Origin: Microbacterium testaceum | GTDB lineage: Bacteria; Actinomycetota; Actinomycetes; Actinomycetales; Microbacteriaceae | Length of the DNA: 64,000 nucleotides | Assembly (NCBI RefSeq): GCF_003075375.1 | Contig: NZ_QDFT01000009.1 | Span: 31,788 to 95,787 of the forward strand | Direction of reading: 5' to 3' | In this document: one piece after another, positions 1 to 7,646 of the stretch | Position numbering within the stretch: position 1 is the stretch's first letter | Layout: the number at the start of each line of letters is the position of its first letter | Position numbers and translations under genes: made by a program | Notes under the pieces: model-generated | The model's input: only the letters and a program-made list of their open reading frames with translations | The model's database searches: none | What the model was told of the DNA's origin: nothing

Positions 1-440
1 CGCTGAACCGCTCCCACCTCGAGAAATGGCAGCGGGGCGAGACCGGCGTCGCCGTCGTGGATGCCGGGATGCGTCAGCTCTGGAAGACCGGCGTCATGCA
101 CAACCGGGTGCGCATGGTCACGGCATCCTTCCTCATCAAGAACCTGCTGATCGACTGGCGCCACGGCGAGCAGTGGTTCTGGGACTGCCTGGTCGACGCG
201 GACGCGGCGAGCAATCCGTTCAACTGGCAGTGGGTCGCCGGATCGGGAGCGGATGCCGCACCCTACTTCCGCGTGTTCAACCCTGAGACGCAGCGCAAGA
301 AGTTCGATCCGCGCGACGCGTACGTGAGGGAGTGGGCACCGGAGCACCTCGGTGACAACCCGCCGGAGCCGATGGTCGATCTGGGAGAGACGCGCAAGCG
401 CGCCCTCGACGCGTACTCGCACGTCCGTCACGGGGGCTGA
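1..440 (+). CDS. phrB: Deoxyribodipyrimidine photolyase, C-terminal part (5' end outside window)
   Basis: The reading frame is open from the left edge, first complete codon at 3, so only about 145 C-terminal residues are visible. They match the FAD-binding domain of the cryptochrome/photolyase family: a TG-V-VDAGMRQLW block, MHNRVRM, a DWRHGEQWFW stretch, DADAASNPFNWQW, then a GSGADAAPYFRVFNP segment. These line the FAD pocket and lesion-binding cavity in photolyases. The protein repairs UV-made pyrimidine dimers using blue light. The NWQW tryptophan region is typical of repair-active class I CPD enzymes rather than animal cryptochromes. It faces the convergent Asp23 gene across a strong bidirectional hairpin. 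The family call is firm; CPD versus 6-4 specificity cannot be settled from the tail. Confidence 0.93.
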   Translation, partial: LNRSHLEKWQRGETGVAVVDAGMRQLWKTGVMHNRVRMVTASFLIKNLLIDWRHGEQWFWDCLVDADAASNPFNWQWVAGSGADAAPYFRVFNPETQRKKFDPRDAYVREWAPEHLGDNPPEPMVDLGETRKRALDAYSHVRHGG

Positions 441-457
441 GCTCGCGGGCACGCGAA

Positions 458-485
458 AGGGGCGCCACCTCGCGGTGACGCCCCT
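458..485. terminator. Bidirectional hairpin between photolyase and asp23 genes
   Basis: The arms AGGGGCG and CGCCCCT, extended by CACC/GGTG after one mismatch, form an 11-bp stem with a 4-nt loop between two convergent genes. The position and near-symmetry suggest it serves both transcripts. Confidence 0.7.
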
Positions 486-496
486 GTCGACGGATG

Positions 497-919
497 TCAG
501 TTGACGCGCGCCTCGTCGGCGGTGTCCTCGTCGTCGTCGCCCGGGATGAAGACGTCGACCACGGTCACGTTGATCTCGGCGACCTTCATGCCCACGAGGT
601 CGGTGATCGCCTCGTGAACGGCCTTGCGGACGTTGCCGGCCACGCGCTGGAGCTGCTCGGGGTAGTCGACCTGGATGGCGATGTCGGCGGCGACCTCGGT
701 CTCGCCGACCTCGACGCTCACGCCCTGGGCGTAGTCCTTCGAGCCCACGGCCTGGCGGATGTTGCCGATGACGCGGGCCGCGCCGCCGCCGAGGGCGTGC
801 ACGCCGGGAACCTCGGCCGCGGCGATGCCGGCGACCTTGGCGACGACGGCGTCGACGATGACGGTCGAGCCGCCGTCCTTCGTGGTGGGGGTGCCGGTGG
901 TGATGGTGTTCTCAGCCAT
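497..919 (-). CDS. Asp23/Gls24 family envelope stress response protein
   Basis: This 140-residue protein matches the Asp23/Gls24 (DUF322) family in length and pattern. It has an early TVIVDAVVAKVAGIAAAEVPGV segment and GGGAARVIGNIRQAV. A beta-rich core follows (VSVEVGETEVAADIAIQVDYPEQL), then VRKAVHEAITDLVGMKVAEINVTVVDVF. The C-terminus is acidic. Family members in Firmicutes form membrane-associated, cell-wall-stress-related layers; in actinobacteria the role is poorly defined. The start has a good GGAAGG ribosome site 8 nt upstream. There is no membrane anchor in this protein. It is followed by the convergent photolyase gene. A small unknown gene lies upstream on the same strand. Confidence 0.88.
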   Translation of the reverse strand: MAENTITTGTPTTKDGGSTVIVDAVVAKVAGIAAAEVPGVHALGGGAARVIGNIRQAVGSKDYAQGVSVEVGETEVAADIAIQVDYPEQLQRVAGNVRKAVHEAITDLVGMKVAEINVTVVDVFIPGDDDEDTADEARVN

Positions 920-999
920 GTGCGCTTCCTTCCGTCGTACCGGGACCGTGTGTCCCGCGATGTCATAGATGAGACGCGGGCCGGCACCGATTCGTCACG

Positions 1000-1018
1000 C
1001 GGTTTTCCTGAGAGGAAC
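1000..1018 (-). terminator. Hairpin downstream of the small gene at 1040-1318
   Basis: On the minus strand GGTTCCT and AGGAAAACC pair with a 2-nt bulge around a CTC loop, about 20 nt after the stop at 1040. It is modest but well placed to separate the small gene from asp23. Confidence 0.4.
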
Positions 1019-1039
1019 CTGGGGATGGATGCCGCGCCC

Positions 1040-1318
1040 TCAGCCGTCGTACCAGACGCCGGCCGCGGAGTCGGGTTCGACGTCCGGACCCTGGTCGGTC
1101 GTCGCATCCTCGCCCCACAGCACGACGCGCGTGTGCGCACTGAAGAGGACCCGCACCTCGCGACCGCCGGTCACCGTGAATCGCTCGAACCGCCCACCGT
1201 CGTGGACCGCCGTCTCGATGCGGCGCTCGAGGTCGGCGACGTCCTGCCCGGGCGCGAGGGCGAACGTCGCATCGTCCACGGCCATCATCGTGCGTGCTTC
1301 GGTCCCCAATCCGTTCAT
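1040..1318 (-). CDS. Small conserved-looking protein of unknown function
   Basis: A 92-residue soluble protein with no recognised domain. It reads MNGLGTEARTMMAVDD, then ALAPGQDVADLERRIETAVHDGGRFERFTVTGGREVRVLFSAHTRVVLWGED. That pattern of helix followed by alternating beta strands suggests a compact alpha/beta fold. The ATG at 1318 is preferred over the upstream GTG at 1327, because a TATCGT box ends 7 nt before it, as in other leaderless genes of this window. It is divergent from the LLM oxidoreductase gene. Codon third positions are GC-rich, as in its neighbours, supporting real coding. Function unknown. Confidence 0.65.
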   Translation of the reverse strand: MNGLGTEARTMMAVDDATFALAPGQDVADLERRIETAVHDGGRFERFTVTGGREVRVLFSAHTRVVLWGEDATTDQGPDVEPDSAAGVWYDG

Positions 1319-1325
1319 GCGCGGC

Positions 1326-1331
1326 ACGATA
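1326..1331 (-). promoter_or_regulatory. -10 box TATCGT giving a leaderless start at 1318
   Basis: TATCGT on the minus strand ends 7 nt before the ATG at 1318, so transcription would start at the start codon. No ribosome site is visible upstream. Confidence 0.5.
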
Positions 1332-1413
1332 AGAACCCCGCCGCCTCCCGGTCACGGGGGTTGCGCTCCCCGCCCGAAGGAATACGCGCGGGGCCGCGGC
1401 GGTTGCAGACCTG

Positions 1414-2463
1414 GTGAACGACGCGATCCCCTCCCTCTCCGTTCTCGACCTCGTGCCCGTGCGACACGGGCAGACCAGCGCCCAGGCGGTGAGCGCGGCC
1501 CTCGACCTGGTCGAGCGCGCCGACCGCCTCGGTTACCGCCGCTACTGGTTCGCCGAGCACCACAACATGCCCTCGGTGGCGTCCACCACTCCCCCGGTCC
1601 TCATCGCCGCCGCCGCGGCGCGCACGAGCCGCATCCGCGTGGGGTCGGGCGGGGTCATGCTGCCCAACCACTCGCCGTTGATCGTCGCCGAGCAGTTCGC
1701 CGCCCTCGAGGCCCTGGCCCCCGGTCGCATCGACCTGGGCATCGGCCGCGCCCCCGGCAGCGACCCGGTCATCACGCAACTGCTCAATCGCTCCGGCACG
1801 ACCAGCGACGTCTCGCGGTTCCCCGACCACGTCACCGACATCATGGCGCTGACCTCGCCCGAGGGCGCGACCGTCCGTTTCACCTCGGGCACCGAGTACC
1901 AGGTGAAGGCGACGCCGTCGGCATCCGGGATGCCGCAGGTGTGGCTGCTCGGGTCGAGCGACTACTCCGCGCAGCTCGCCGCGAGCTTCGGTCTGCCCTA
2001 CGTCTTCGCCAACCACTTCGCCGGTGAAGGCCTCGACCGCGCGCTGCACCTCTACCGCGACCAGTTCGTCGCCAACGAGAGCGGCGAGGGTCCCCGCACC
2101 TTCGTGACCGCCAACGTCGTCGCCGCCCCCACCGCCGAAGAGGCCGAGGAGCGAGCCCTTCCGCAGCTGCGCATGATGGCGCGCCTTCGCACCAACCGTC
2201 CCCTCGTGCCGCTCGAGACGATCGAGCAGGCCCAGGCCGACCCGTTCGACGCGATGGCCGAGTCGATCATGGCGTCCACGCGGCAGAAGTGGTTCGTCGG
2301 GACGGGCCCGGACGTGCAGGGTCAGCTCGCCGCTTTCGCCGCGCAGCACGGCGTCGACGAGATCATGGTGTCGCCGGTGGCGGGCGCCTACGACGGCGAG
2401 GGAGCGGACGGACGCATTCAGACGCTCGAGCTGATCGCAGAGCAGGCGGCCGTCGCGGCCTGA
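1414..2463 (+). CDS. LLM class flavin-dependent oxidoreductase
   Basis: A 349-residue luciferase-like (bacterial luciferase alpha/beta-type TIM barrel) protein. The N-terminal part carries RYWFAEHHNMPSVASTTPPVL and IRVGSGGVMLPNHSPLIVAEQFAALEALAPGRIDLGIGRAPG, the usual signature of the MsnO8/YhbW-type group. The product is a cytoplasmic FMN- or F420-dependent monooxygenase or reductase whose substrate cannot be read from sequence. Translation starts at GTG 1414. It is divergent from a small unknown gene and convergent with pheA, with a hairpin between. No operon partner gives a pathway. Confidence 0.9.
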   Translation: MNDAIPSLSVLDLVPVRHGQTSAQAVSAALDLVERADRLGYRRYWFAEHHNMPSVASTTPPVLIAAAAARTSRIRVGSGGVMLPNHSPLIVAEQFAALEALAPGRIDLGIGRAPGSDPVITQLLNRSGTTSDVSRFPDHVTDIMALTSPEGATVRFTSGTEYQVKATPSASGMPQVWLLGSSDYSAQLAASFGLPYVFANHFAGEGLDRALHLYRDQFVANESGEGPRTFVTANVVAAPTAEEAEERALPQLRMMARLRTNRPLVPLETIEQAQADPFDAMAESIMASTRQKWFVGTGPDVQGQLAAFAAQHGVDEIMVSPVAGAYDGEGADGRIQTLELIAEQAAVAA

Positions 2464-2468
2464 GAGGG

Positions 2469-2494
2469 GTGGGCGGGTGCGGGTGCCCGCCCAC
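2469..2494. terminator. Hairpin between LLM oxidoreductase and pheA
   Basis: GTGGGCGGG and CCCGCCCAC form a perfect 9-bp stem around an 8-nt loop just after the stop at 2463, between convergent genes. Confidence 0.65.
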
Positions 2495-2515
2495 GGTCGC
2501 CGCGGCGTCCGAGGG

Positions 2516-3478
2516 TCAGGCCTCGGGCTCGCCGCTCAGCAGACCCCGCAGCCAGTCGCGTGCCTCGACGAACACGTCGTCGCTGTAGCGCTGCGGGTAC
2601 CGGACGATCGCGCGGTCCGCGCGCGCGTAGGAGCCGAGGAAGATGACCTTCGGGCTGAAGCGCCGAAGGCCCAGGAGCGCGTCGGCCATGCGCTCGTCGT
2701 GCACGTGTCCGTCGGCGTCGATCACGAAGCGGTAGCGCCCGAGGGCGTCGCCGATGGGGCGGGATGCCAACAGGCTCAGGTTGATGCCCCGGGTGGCGAA
2801 CTGCTCGAGCAGCTCCAGCAGGGCGCCCGGGTGGTCCTCGGGCAGCTCGACGATGAGCGAGGTCTTGTCTGCTCCGGTCGGGGGCGCCGGCGCGACCGTG
2901 CGGCTGACCAGCACGAAGCGCGTCACGGCGTTGGGGTTGTCGCCGATGTTCTCGGCCAGCACGCTCAGGTCGTGGTGCGCGACGATCCCGGGGGCGGCGA
3001 CCGCCGCGTCGGCGGCGCTCGTGCCGTCCAGCACTCCGAGCGCGCTCGCGACGTTGCTCTCGGCCGGCAGGTGCGCGTGGGCGGGCAGGTTCTTGCTCAG
3101 CCAGCCCAGGCACTGTCCGTAGGCGACCGGGTGCGCGGCGACGAGCGAGACGTCGTCGAGGGTGGCTCCGGGCCGCCCGACGAGCACGAAGTTCACGGGG
3201 ACGAGGTATTCGCCCACGATGCGCAGTCCCGGCACGGTCGCCAGGGCATCCTGCGCCGTCGAGACCCCGCCGTCGACGGAGTTCTCGATCGCGATCATCG
3301 CGGCATCCGATCGTCCCTCGACGACGTCGGCCAGCGCTTCGCCGACATTGCGCACCGGGCGCCAGATCTGGTCGCGCGCCTCGGGCACCTGCGCGAGGGC
3401 CGCCTCGGTGAACGTCCCGGCCGGGCCCAGGTAGCTGTAGGTACGACGGGCGGGCACGGTCTCTGTGTCGGGCAGCAC
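2516..3478 (-). CDS. pheA: Prephenate dehydratase
   Basis: A 320-residue monofunctional prephenate dehydratase, converting prephenate to phenylpyruvate for phenylalanine synthesis. The catalytic PDT domain spans about residues 13-190: YLGPAGTFTEAAL at the front, AAMIAIENSVDGGV, and the conserved TRF motif in NAVTRFVLVSR. A C-terminal ACT domain (about 205-285) carries the allosteric GALLELL motif. The second phenylalanine-binding motif, normally ESRP, reads ASRP here. The start is GTG at 3478, only 10 nt after the EamA stop, so the two are probably co-transcribed. Feedback inhibition by phenylalanine is known for the family; the Glu-to-Ala change could weaken it (inference). Confidence 0.94.
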   Translation of the reverse strand: MLPDTETVPARRTYSYLGPAGTFTEAALAQVPEARDQIWRPVRNVGEALADVVEGRSDAAMIAIENSVDGGVSTAQDALATVPGLRIVGEYLVPVNFVLVGRPGATLDDVSLVAAHPVAYGQCLGWLSKNLPAHAHLPAESNVASALGVLDGTSAADAAVAAPGIVAHHDLSVLAENIGDNPNAVTRFVLVSRTVAPAPPTGADKTSLIVELPEDHPGALLELLEQFATRGINLSLLASRPIGDALGRYRFVIDADGHVHDERMADALLGLRRFSPKVIFLGSYARADRAIVRYPQRYSDDVFVEARDWLRGLLSGEPEA

Positions 3479-3488
3479 GGCGACCAGC

Positions 3489-4406
3489 CTAGACCGGGGT
3501 GTGCGCTTCGGCCTCCGCGACCGCGGGACGACGCCGCGCGCGCGGCGCCATCGTCGTCACCAGCACGCCGCCCACCAGCAGGAGTCCCCCGAGGATCTCG
3601 GCCGGCGCCGGGATCTGGCCGAGCAGCAGAACCGCGGCGATCATCGCCACCACGGGCGCGAGCAGCACCCACGGGACTACGGCCGCCGAGGGATTGCGGG
3701 CGAGCAGGCCGTTGAAGATCGCGTACCCCGCGAGGGTGCACAGTCCGGCCGTGTACACCGTCGACAGCACGGCCGACCAGCCGAACGCGGCGAGCCCCGC
3801 GCCGATCGCGGCGGGACCGTCGACGGCGAACGCGAGGGCGAGCGCCGGGACGGGGACGACGAGCGCCGACCAGACCGTGAGCGAGAGCGCACCCAGCGGC
3901 CCCGGGCCCGCGACGACGCCGGCCCGCCGGGACACGACGTTGCCCACCGCCCACGACAGCGCCGCGGCGAGCGCGAGCACCACCGCCAGCGCGGGGGCGT
4001 TCCCCCCGCGACCGGCGGCGACCACCGCGAGGCCGGCCACTCCGATCGCGACGCCCACGCTCTGCCCCGCGGTGGGCCGCTCGCGCAGCACGCCCGCGGC
4101 GATGACGACCGTGAACACCGCCTGCGCCTGCAGCAGCAGTGCCGCCAACCCCGGCTGCAGCCCCAGCGCCAGCGCGGTGTAGAGCAGTCCGAACTGCCCC
4201 AGGCTCATGAAGAGCCCCACTCCCACGACGGTGCGCCAGGACGCCACGGGCCGCGGCACGATCACGACGAAGACCGCGACGACGGCGAAGCGGATCGCGA
4301 CGAACAGCAGCGGCGGGATGCCGGCCATCCCCCACTCGATGACGAGGAAGTTGAAGCCCCAGGCGGCGGCCACCCCGGCGGCCAGCATCATGTCGCGTCT
4401 GCTCAC
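3489..4406 (-). CDS. EamA-family (DMT superfamily) exporter
   Basis: About 305 residues with ten predicted membrane helices in two EamA repeats, starting MLAAGVAAAWGFNFLVIEWGM and ending LLGQIPAPAEILGGLLLVGGVL, followed by a basic tail. EamA proteins export amino acids and other small metabolites across the plasma membrane. GTG 4406 (VSRRDMMLAAG) is the preferred start; the frame stays open further upstream, but that stretch lacks membrane-protein character and crosses the divergent promoter. Placement directly before pheA suggests, but does not prove, an aromatic amino acid or pathway intermediate as cargo. The divergent LysR gene is the likely regulator. Confidence 0.88.
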   Translation of the reverse strand: MSRRDMMLAAGVAAAWGFNFLVIEWGMAGIPPLLFVAIRFAVVAVFVVIVPRPVASWRTVVGVGLFMSLGQFGLLYTALALGLQPGLAALLLQAQAVFTVVIAAGVLRERPTAGQSVGVAIGVAGLAVVAAGRGGNAPALAVVLALAAALSWAVGNVVSRRAGVVAGPGPLGALSLTVWSALVVPVPALALAFAVDGPAAIGAGLAAFGWSAVLSTVYTAGLCTLAGYAIFNGLLARNPSAAVVPWVLLAPVVAMIAAVLLLGQIPAPAEILGGLLLVGGVLVTTMAPRARRRPAVAEAEAHTPV

Positions 4407-4444
4407 GGACCCAGTCCAGCGGCATCCGTTGTGAAGCACCAGCG

Positions 4445-4467
4445 ACCGTTTCTTCACGAAAAACGGT
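4445..4467. promoter_or_regulatory. Inverted repeat, likely LysR-type operator between eamA and lysR
   Basis: ACCGTTT and AAACGGT are separated by 9 bp and overlap the lysR -10 region. An interrupted palindrome in a divergent lysR/target spacer fits LysR-family autoregulation. Confidence 0.55.
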
Positions 4468-4472
4468 AGCAT
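4467..4472 (+). promoter_or_regulatory. -10 box TAGCAT of lysR (leaderless)
   Basis: TAGCAT ends 6 nt before the ATG at 4479. No Shine-Dalgarno sequence precedes the start. Confidence 0.5.
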
Positions 4473-4478
4473 CGCTGC

Positions 4479-5396
4479 ATGATCGATCTGGATGCCGTCC
4501 GATCGCTGCGCACGGTCGCCCGCGAGGGGAGCGTGTCGGCGGCCGCCTCGGCCCTGGGCTTCACCCCCTCCGCCGTGTCGCAGCAGATCAAGCGCCTCGA
4601 ACGCGAGACCGGCGTGACCCTCCTCGAGCGCGTCGGCCGTGGCGTCGCCCTCACCGACGCCGGGACGCACCTCGTCGTGGGCTCGACGCCGATCCTCGCC
4701 GAGCTCGAGAAGCTGCGCGCCGACCTGCAGGCCGACGGCTCGCCCCGCGGTGCGGTCGCCGGCGACCTGCGGGTCGCAGCCTTCTCGACGGTGGTACGGG
4801 GGATGCTGGCGCCCCTGCTGGTCGACCTCGCCGCCGCGCATCCCGACCTGCGCCTCCTCGTACGCGAGAGCGAGCCGTGGGAGACGGTCGCGCTCGTGGC
4901 CTCCGGCCAGCGCGATCTCGGGATCGCACACCAGTGGGGCGGAGTGGCCCTCGCGATCCCCGAGAACCTCGTCGTCACGCCCCTGTTCACCGACGTCGCC
5001 GACGTCATCGTCCACCGGAACCACCGCCTCGCCGACCGCGAGGTCGTGCACCCCGCCGACCTCGCCGACGAGGCCTGGGTCGCGACCTTCGAGACCACCA
5101 TCTGCCGGCAGTGGCTGCGACGACTGTTCGACGGCATCCGCAATGCACCCCGCGTGGTCTACGAATCCATGGAGTTCGAGAACCACCTCGAGCTCGCGCG
5201 CACCGGGGCCGTCGTGGCGCTCGTGCCGCGGCTCGGACGCGCCGCCCTCGGCGACGACCTGGTCGCGATCCCCACCGCGGCACCGGCCTCCACCCGCGAC
5301 GTCGTCGCCGTGCACCGGCGCTCGCAGGCCGATTCGCCCGCGCTGCGGGTCGCGCTCGAGGCCCTGATCGCCGCGGGACGCGGCCGCCCGCGCTGA
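4479..5396 (+). CDS. LysR-family transcriptional regulator
   Basis: A 305-residue LysR regulator. The N-terminal winged helix-turn-helix is clear (residues 1-60: LRTVAREGSVSAAASALGFTPSAVSQQIKRLERETG, then LLERVGRGVALTDAG). A helical linker follows, then a two-lobed periplasmic-binding-like effector domain from about residue 90 (LRVAAFSTVVRGMLAPLLVDLAAAHPDL). It is divergent from the EamA exporter gene with a palindrome between them, the classic arrangement for a LysR protein controlling an exporter. Other actinobacterial LysR/EamA pairs act on amino acid or metabolite export, but the effector is unknown here. Confidence 0.92.
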   Translation: MIDLDAVRSLRTVAREGSVSAAASALGFTPSAVSQQIKRLERETGVTLLERVGRGVALTDAGTHLVVGSTPILAELEKLRADLQADGSPRGAVAGDLRVAAFSTVVRGMLAPLLVDLAAAHPDLRLLVRESEPWETVALVASGQRDLGIAHQWGGVALAIPENLVVTPLFTDVADVIVHRNHRLADREVVHPADLADEAWVATFETTICRQWLRRLFDGIRNAPRVVYESMEFENHLELARTGAVVALVPRLGRAALGDDLVAIPTAAPASTRDVVAVHRRSQADSPALRVALEALIAAGRGRPR

Positions 5397-5501
5397 GCGC
5401 TTCCCCGCCCGGGGGCCTACTCACGGGCCCAGCGGAGCCGTCCGCGACGACGGATTCGCCCAGAATGCGTCACGGCGTGTGCGCATGTCGGGGACAGCGG
5501 G

Positions 5502-5507
5502 CAGACT
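5502..5507 (+). promoter_or_regulatory. Possible -10 box (CAGACT) of pgm
   Basis: CAGACT ends 6 nt before the pgm ATG. The match to TANNNT is imperfect (first base), but the spacing repeats that of other leaderless genes here. Confidence 0.3.
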
Positions 5508-5513
5508 GGGCGC

Positions 5514-7160
5514 ATGAGCAGTCGCGCAGGACAGCCCGCCGAGGCATCCGATCTCATCGACATCGACGAACTGATCGCCGCTTACTACGACCGCAAACCG
5601 GATGCCACGGTGCCCGAGCAGCGCGTCGCCTTCGGCACCAGCGGCCACCGTGGATCGTCGCTGAGCACCAGCTTCAACGAGGACCACATCCTCGCGACCA
5701 CCCAGGCGATCGTGGACTACCGCGCCGCGCAGGGCATCACCGGCCCCCTCTTCCTCGGCCGCGACACCCACGGTCTGTCGCTGCCGGCTGAGCGCAGCGC
5801 GATCGAGGTTCTCGTCGCCAACGGCGTCGACGTGCGCGTGGACGCCCGCGACTCGTGGGTGCCGACCCCCGCGCTCAGCCACGCGATCCTCACCTACAAC
5901 CGCGACCGTGCCGCCGACGACGCGGGCCGCTCGGACGGCATCGTCGTGACCCCCTCGCACAACCCGCCCCGCGACGGCGGATTCAAGTACAACCCCCCGC
6001 ACGGCGGCCCCGCCGACACCGACGCGACCGGCTGGATCGCCGACCGCGCCAATGCGCTGATCGCCGCCGGGCTCGAGGGCGTGCAGCGCACCCCGCACGC
6101 CGACATCGACCTCGAGAGCCTGGGCCAGTACGACTTCCGCGACGCGTACGTGCGGGATCTGGCATCCATCATCGACGTGGACGCGATCAAGAACGCCGGC
6201 GTGCGCATCGGCGCCGACCCGCTGGGTGGCGCATCGGTCGAGTATTGGGCGCTCATCGCCGAGGTCTACGGCCTCGACCTCACGGTCGTGAACCCCGAGG
6301 TCGACCCGACGTGGAAGTTCATGACGCTCGACTGGGACGAGAAGATCCGCATGGATCCCTCGTCCCCCTCGGCCATGGCCTCGCTCGTCGCCGCGCGCGA
6401 CGAGTACGACATCCTCACGGGCAACGACGCCGACGCGGACCGCCACGGCATCGTCACGCCCGACGCGGGTCTGATGAACCCCAACCACTACCTGGCCGTC
6501 GCGATCGACTACCTCTTCTCGCACCGCGACGGATGGCCGACGGATGCCGCCGTGGGCAAGACCCTCGTGTCGTCGATGATCATCGACCGCGTCGCCGCCT
6601 CGCTCGGCAAGACGCTCCTCGAGGTGCCGGTCGGCTTCAAGTGGTTCGTCCCCGGCCTGCTCGACGGATCCGTCGCCTTCGGCGGCGAGGAGTCCGCCGG
6701 AGCGTCGTTCCTGCGCAAGGACGGCACCGTCTGGACCACCGACAAGGACGGCATCCTGCTCTGCCTGCTCGCCGCCGAGATCCTCGCCGTCACCGGCAAG
6801 ACGCCCTCGCAGCGCTACGCCGAGCTCGAGGCGGAGTTCGGCGCGTCGGCGTACCAGCGGGTCGACGCCCCGGCCTCGCCCGCGCAGAAGTCGGCCCTGT
6901 CCAAGCTGTCTCCGGATGCCGTCTCGGCCACCGAGCTGGCGGGTGAGCCCATCACGGCCAAGCTGTCGCACGCGCCGGGCAACGGCGCCGCGATCGGCGG
7001 CCTCAAGGTGCAGACCGAGTCGGCGTGGTTCGCCGCCCGACCCTCGGGCACCGAGGACGTCTACAAGCTGTACGCGGAGTCGCTGCGCGGCGAGGACCAC
7101 CTGCGCGAGGTGCAGGAAGAGGCGCGGGCCGTCGTTTCGGCCGCCCTCGGCCAGGCCTGA
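5514..7160 (+). CDS. pgm: Phosphoglucomutase (alpha-D-glucose phosphate-specific)
   Basis: A 548-residue member of the alpha-D-phosphohexomutase superfamily, the same length as E. coli Pgm. Key motifs: [10 protein letters not shown] near residue 41; the phosphoserine loop [14 protein letters not shown] with the catalytic serine at about 148; the metal-binding DADADRHGI; the sugar-binding [10 protein letters not shown]; and the C-terminal phosphate site [14 protein letters not shown]. It interconverts glucose-1-phosphate and glucose-6-phosphate in the cytoplasm. This is the step needed after the Leloir pathway, and so links to the galT/galK genes 27 kb away, though pgm also serves glycogen and wall precursor metabolism. 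It is monocistronic, and ends in a repeat-rich spacer. Confidence 0.96.
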   Translation: MSSRAGQPAEASDLIDIDELIAAYYDRKPDATVPEQRVAFGTSGHRGSSLSTSFNEDHILATTQAIVDYRAAQGITGPLFLGRDTHGLSLPAERSAIEVLVANGVDVRVDARDSWVPTPALSHAILTYNRDRAADDAGRSDGIVVTPSHNPPRDGGFKYNPPHGGPADTDATGWIADRANALIAAGLEGVQRTPHADIDLESLGQYDFRDAYVRDLASIIDVDAIKNAGVRIGADPLGGASVEYWALIAEVYGLDLTVVNPEVDPTWKFMTLDWDEKIRMDPSSPSAMASLVAARDEYDILTGNDADADRHGIVTPDAGLMNPNHYLAVAIDYLFSHRDGWPTDAAVGKTLVSSMIIDRVAASLGKTLLEVPVGFKWFVPGLLDGSVAFGGEESAGASFLRKDGTVWTTDKDGILLCLLAAEILAVTGKTPSQRYAELEAEFGASAYQRVDAPASPAQKSALSKLSPDAVSATELAGEPITAKLSHAPGNGAAIGGLKVQTESAWFAARPSGTEDVYKLYAESLRGEDHLREVQEEARAVVSAALGQA

Positions 7161-7225
7161 CGTACGGTCTTCTCAGCGGCGTCGCCCCTCGCGGGCGGCG
7201 CCGCTTTCGCGTGCGCCCGCGGCGC

Positions 7226-7325
7226 GCGCGGAGTGCGGGGGCGCGGGGGTGCGCGGGGCGCGGGGGTGCGGGGGGGGGCGCGGGGGTGCGGGGCGCCGGG
7301 GGCGCCGGGGATGCCGGGGGCCCGG
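7226..7325. repeat. G-rich low-complexity tract
   Basis: Irregular repeats of GCGGGGGTGCGGGGCGC-like words with many runs of four or more G on the plus strand. It could form G-quadruplexes. Similar tracts sit beside several of the other palindromic elements in this window. Confidence 0.7.
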
Positions 7326-7364
7326 GGTCGCGACGGCGCGGGCGCGCGCGGGTCGGTGCTCGCC

Positions 7365-7429
7365 GATAAACGCCGATCCGTGCGAAACATGCGGCAACGC
7401 CGCGTGTGTGAGCACGGAGGGCGTTTATC
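7365..7429. repeat. Paired inverted element A1 (65 bp)
   Basis: Outer half-sites GATAAACGC and GCGTTTATC lie exactly 65 bp end to end and extend to 16-bp perfect arms (7359-7374 and 7420-7435). Inner half-sites at +19 (GAAACATGC) and their inverted partner complete a two-direct, two-inverted layout. It can fold as a long hairpin. Confidence 0.8.
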
Positions 7430-7503
7430 GGCGAGAGGGCAGCGGACCTCCGCCGCGCAGGAACCCCGCGGCGCGCGCGCCCGACCGTCCCGCCCGCCAC
7501 GCC

Positions 7504-7568
7504 GATAAACGCCGATCCGTGCGAAACACGCGGTGACGCCGCGTGTTTCAGCACTGAGGGCGTTTATC
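7504..7568. repeat. Paired inverted element A2 (65 bp)
   Basis: Half-sites are GATAAACGC (7504), GAAACACGC (7523), GCGTGTTTC (7541) and GCGTTTATC (7560). The first pair and the last pair are each 19 bp apart. It closely resembles A1, 139 bp upstream. Confidence 0.8.
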
Positions 7569-7583
7569 GGCGAGGGGGGGCGG

Positions 7584-7631
7584 GGATGCCGCGGCCCCGA
7601 CGCTCCGCAGAACGTCGGGGCCGTGGCATCC
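7584..7631 (-). terminator. Strong hairpin downstream of the alcohol dehydrogenase gene
   Basis: GGATGCC-GC-GGCCCCGACG pairs with CGTCGGGGCC-GT-GGCATCC, a stem of about 19 bp with one wobble and a 10-nt loop, starting 15 nt beyond the stop codon at 7647. Confidence 0.8.
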
Positions 7632-7646
7632 GGGCCGGATCGGGGA

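Larger units (their letters stand above)
7161..7646. other. 486-bp convergent spacer: G-rich tract, two palindromic elements, terminator
   Basis: No gene is supported here. From left to right it holds a G-rich low-complexity run, element A1, a GC-rich link, element A2, and the adh terminator hairpin. Short open frames across it are low-complexity Arg/Pro/Gly translations without coding character. Confidence 0.75.

Noticed and set aside
7359..7571. Two similar repeats as a CRISPR array or insertion-sequence ends
   Set aside because: Only two copies, each a self-contained palindrome, no spacers of constant length, no cas or transposase gene. Better described as paired inverted elements.
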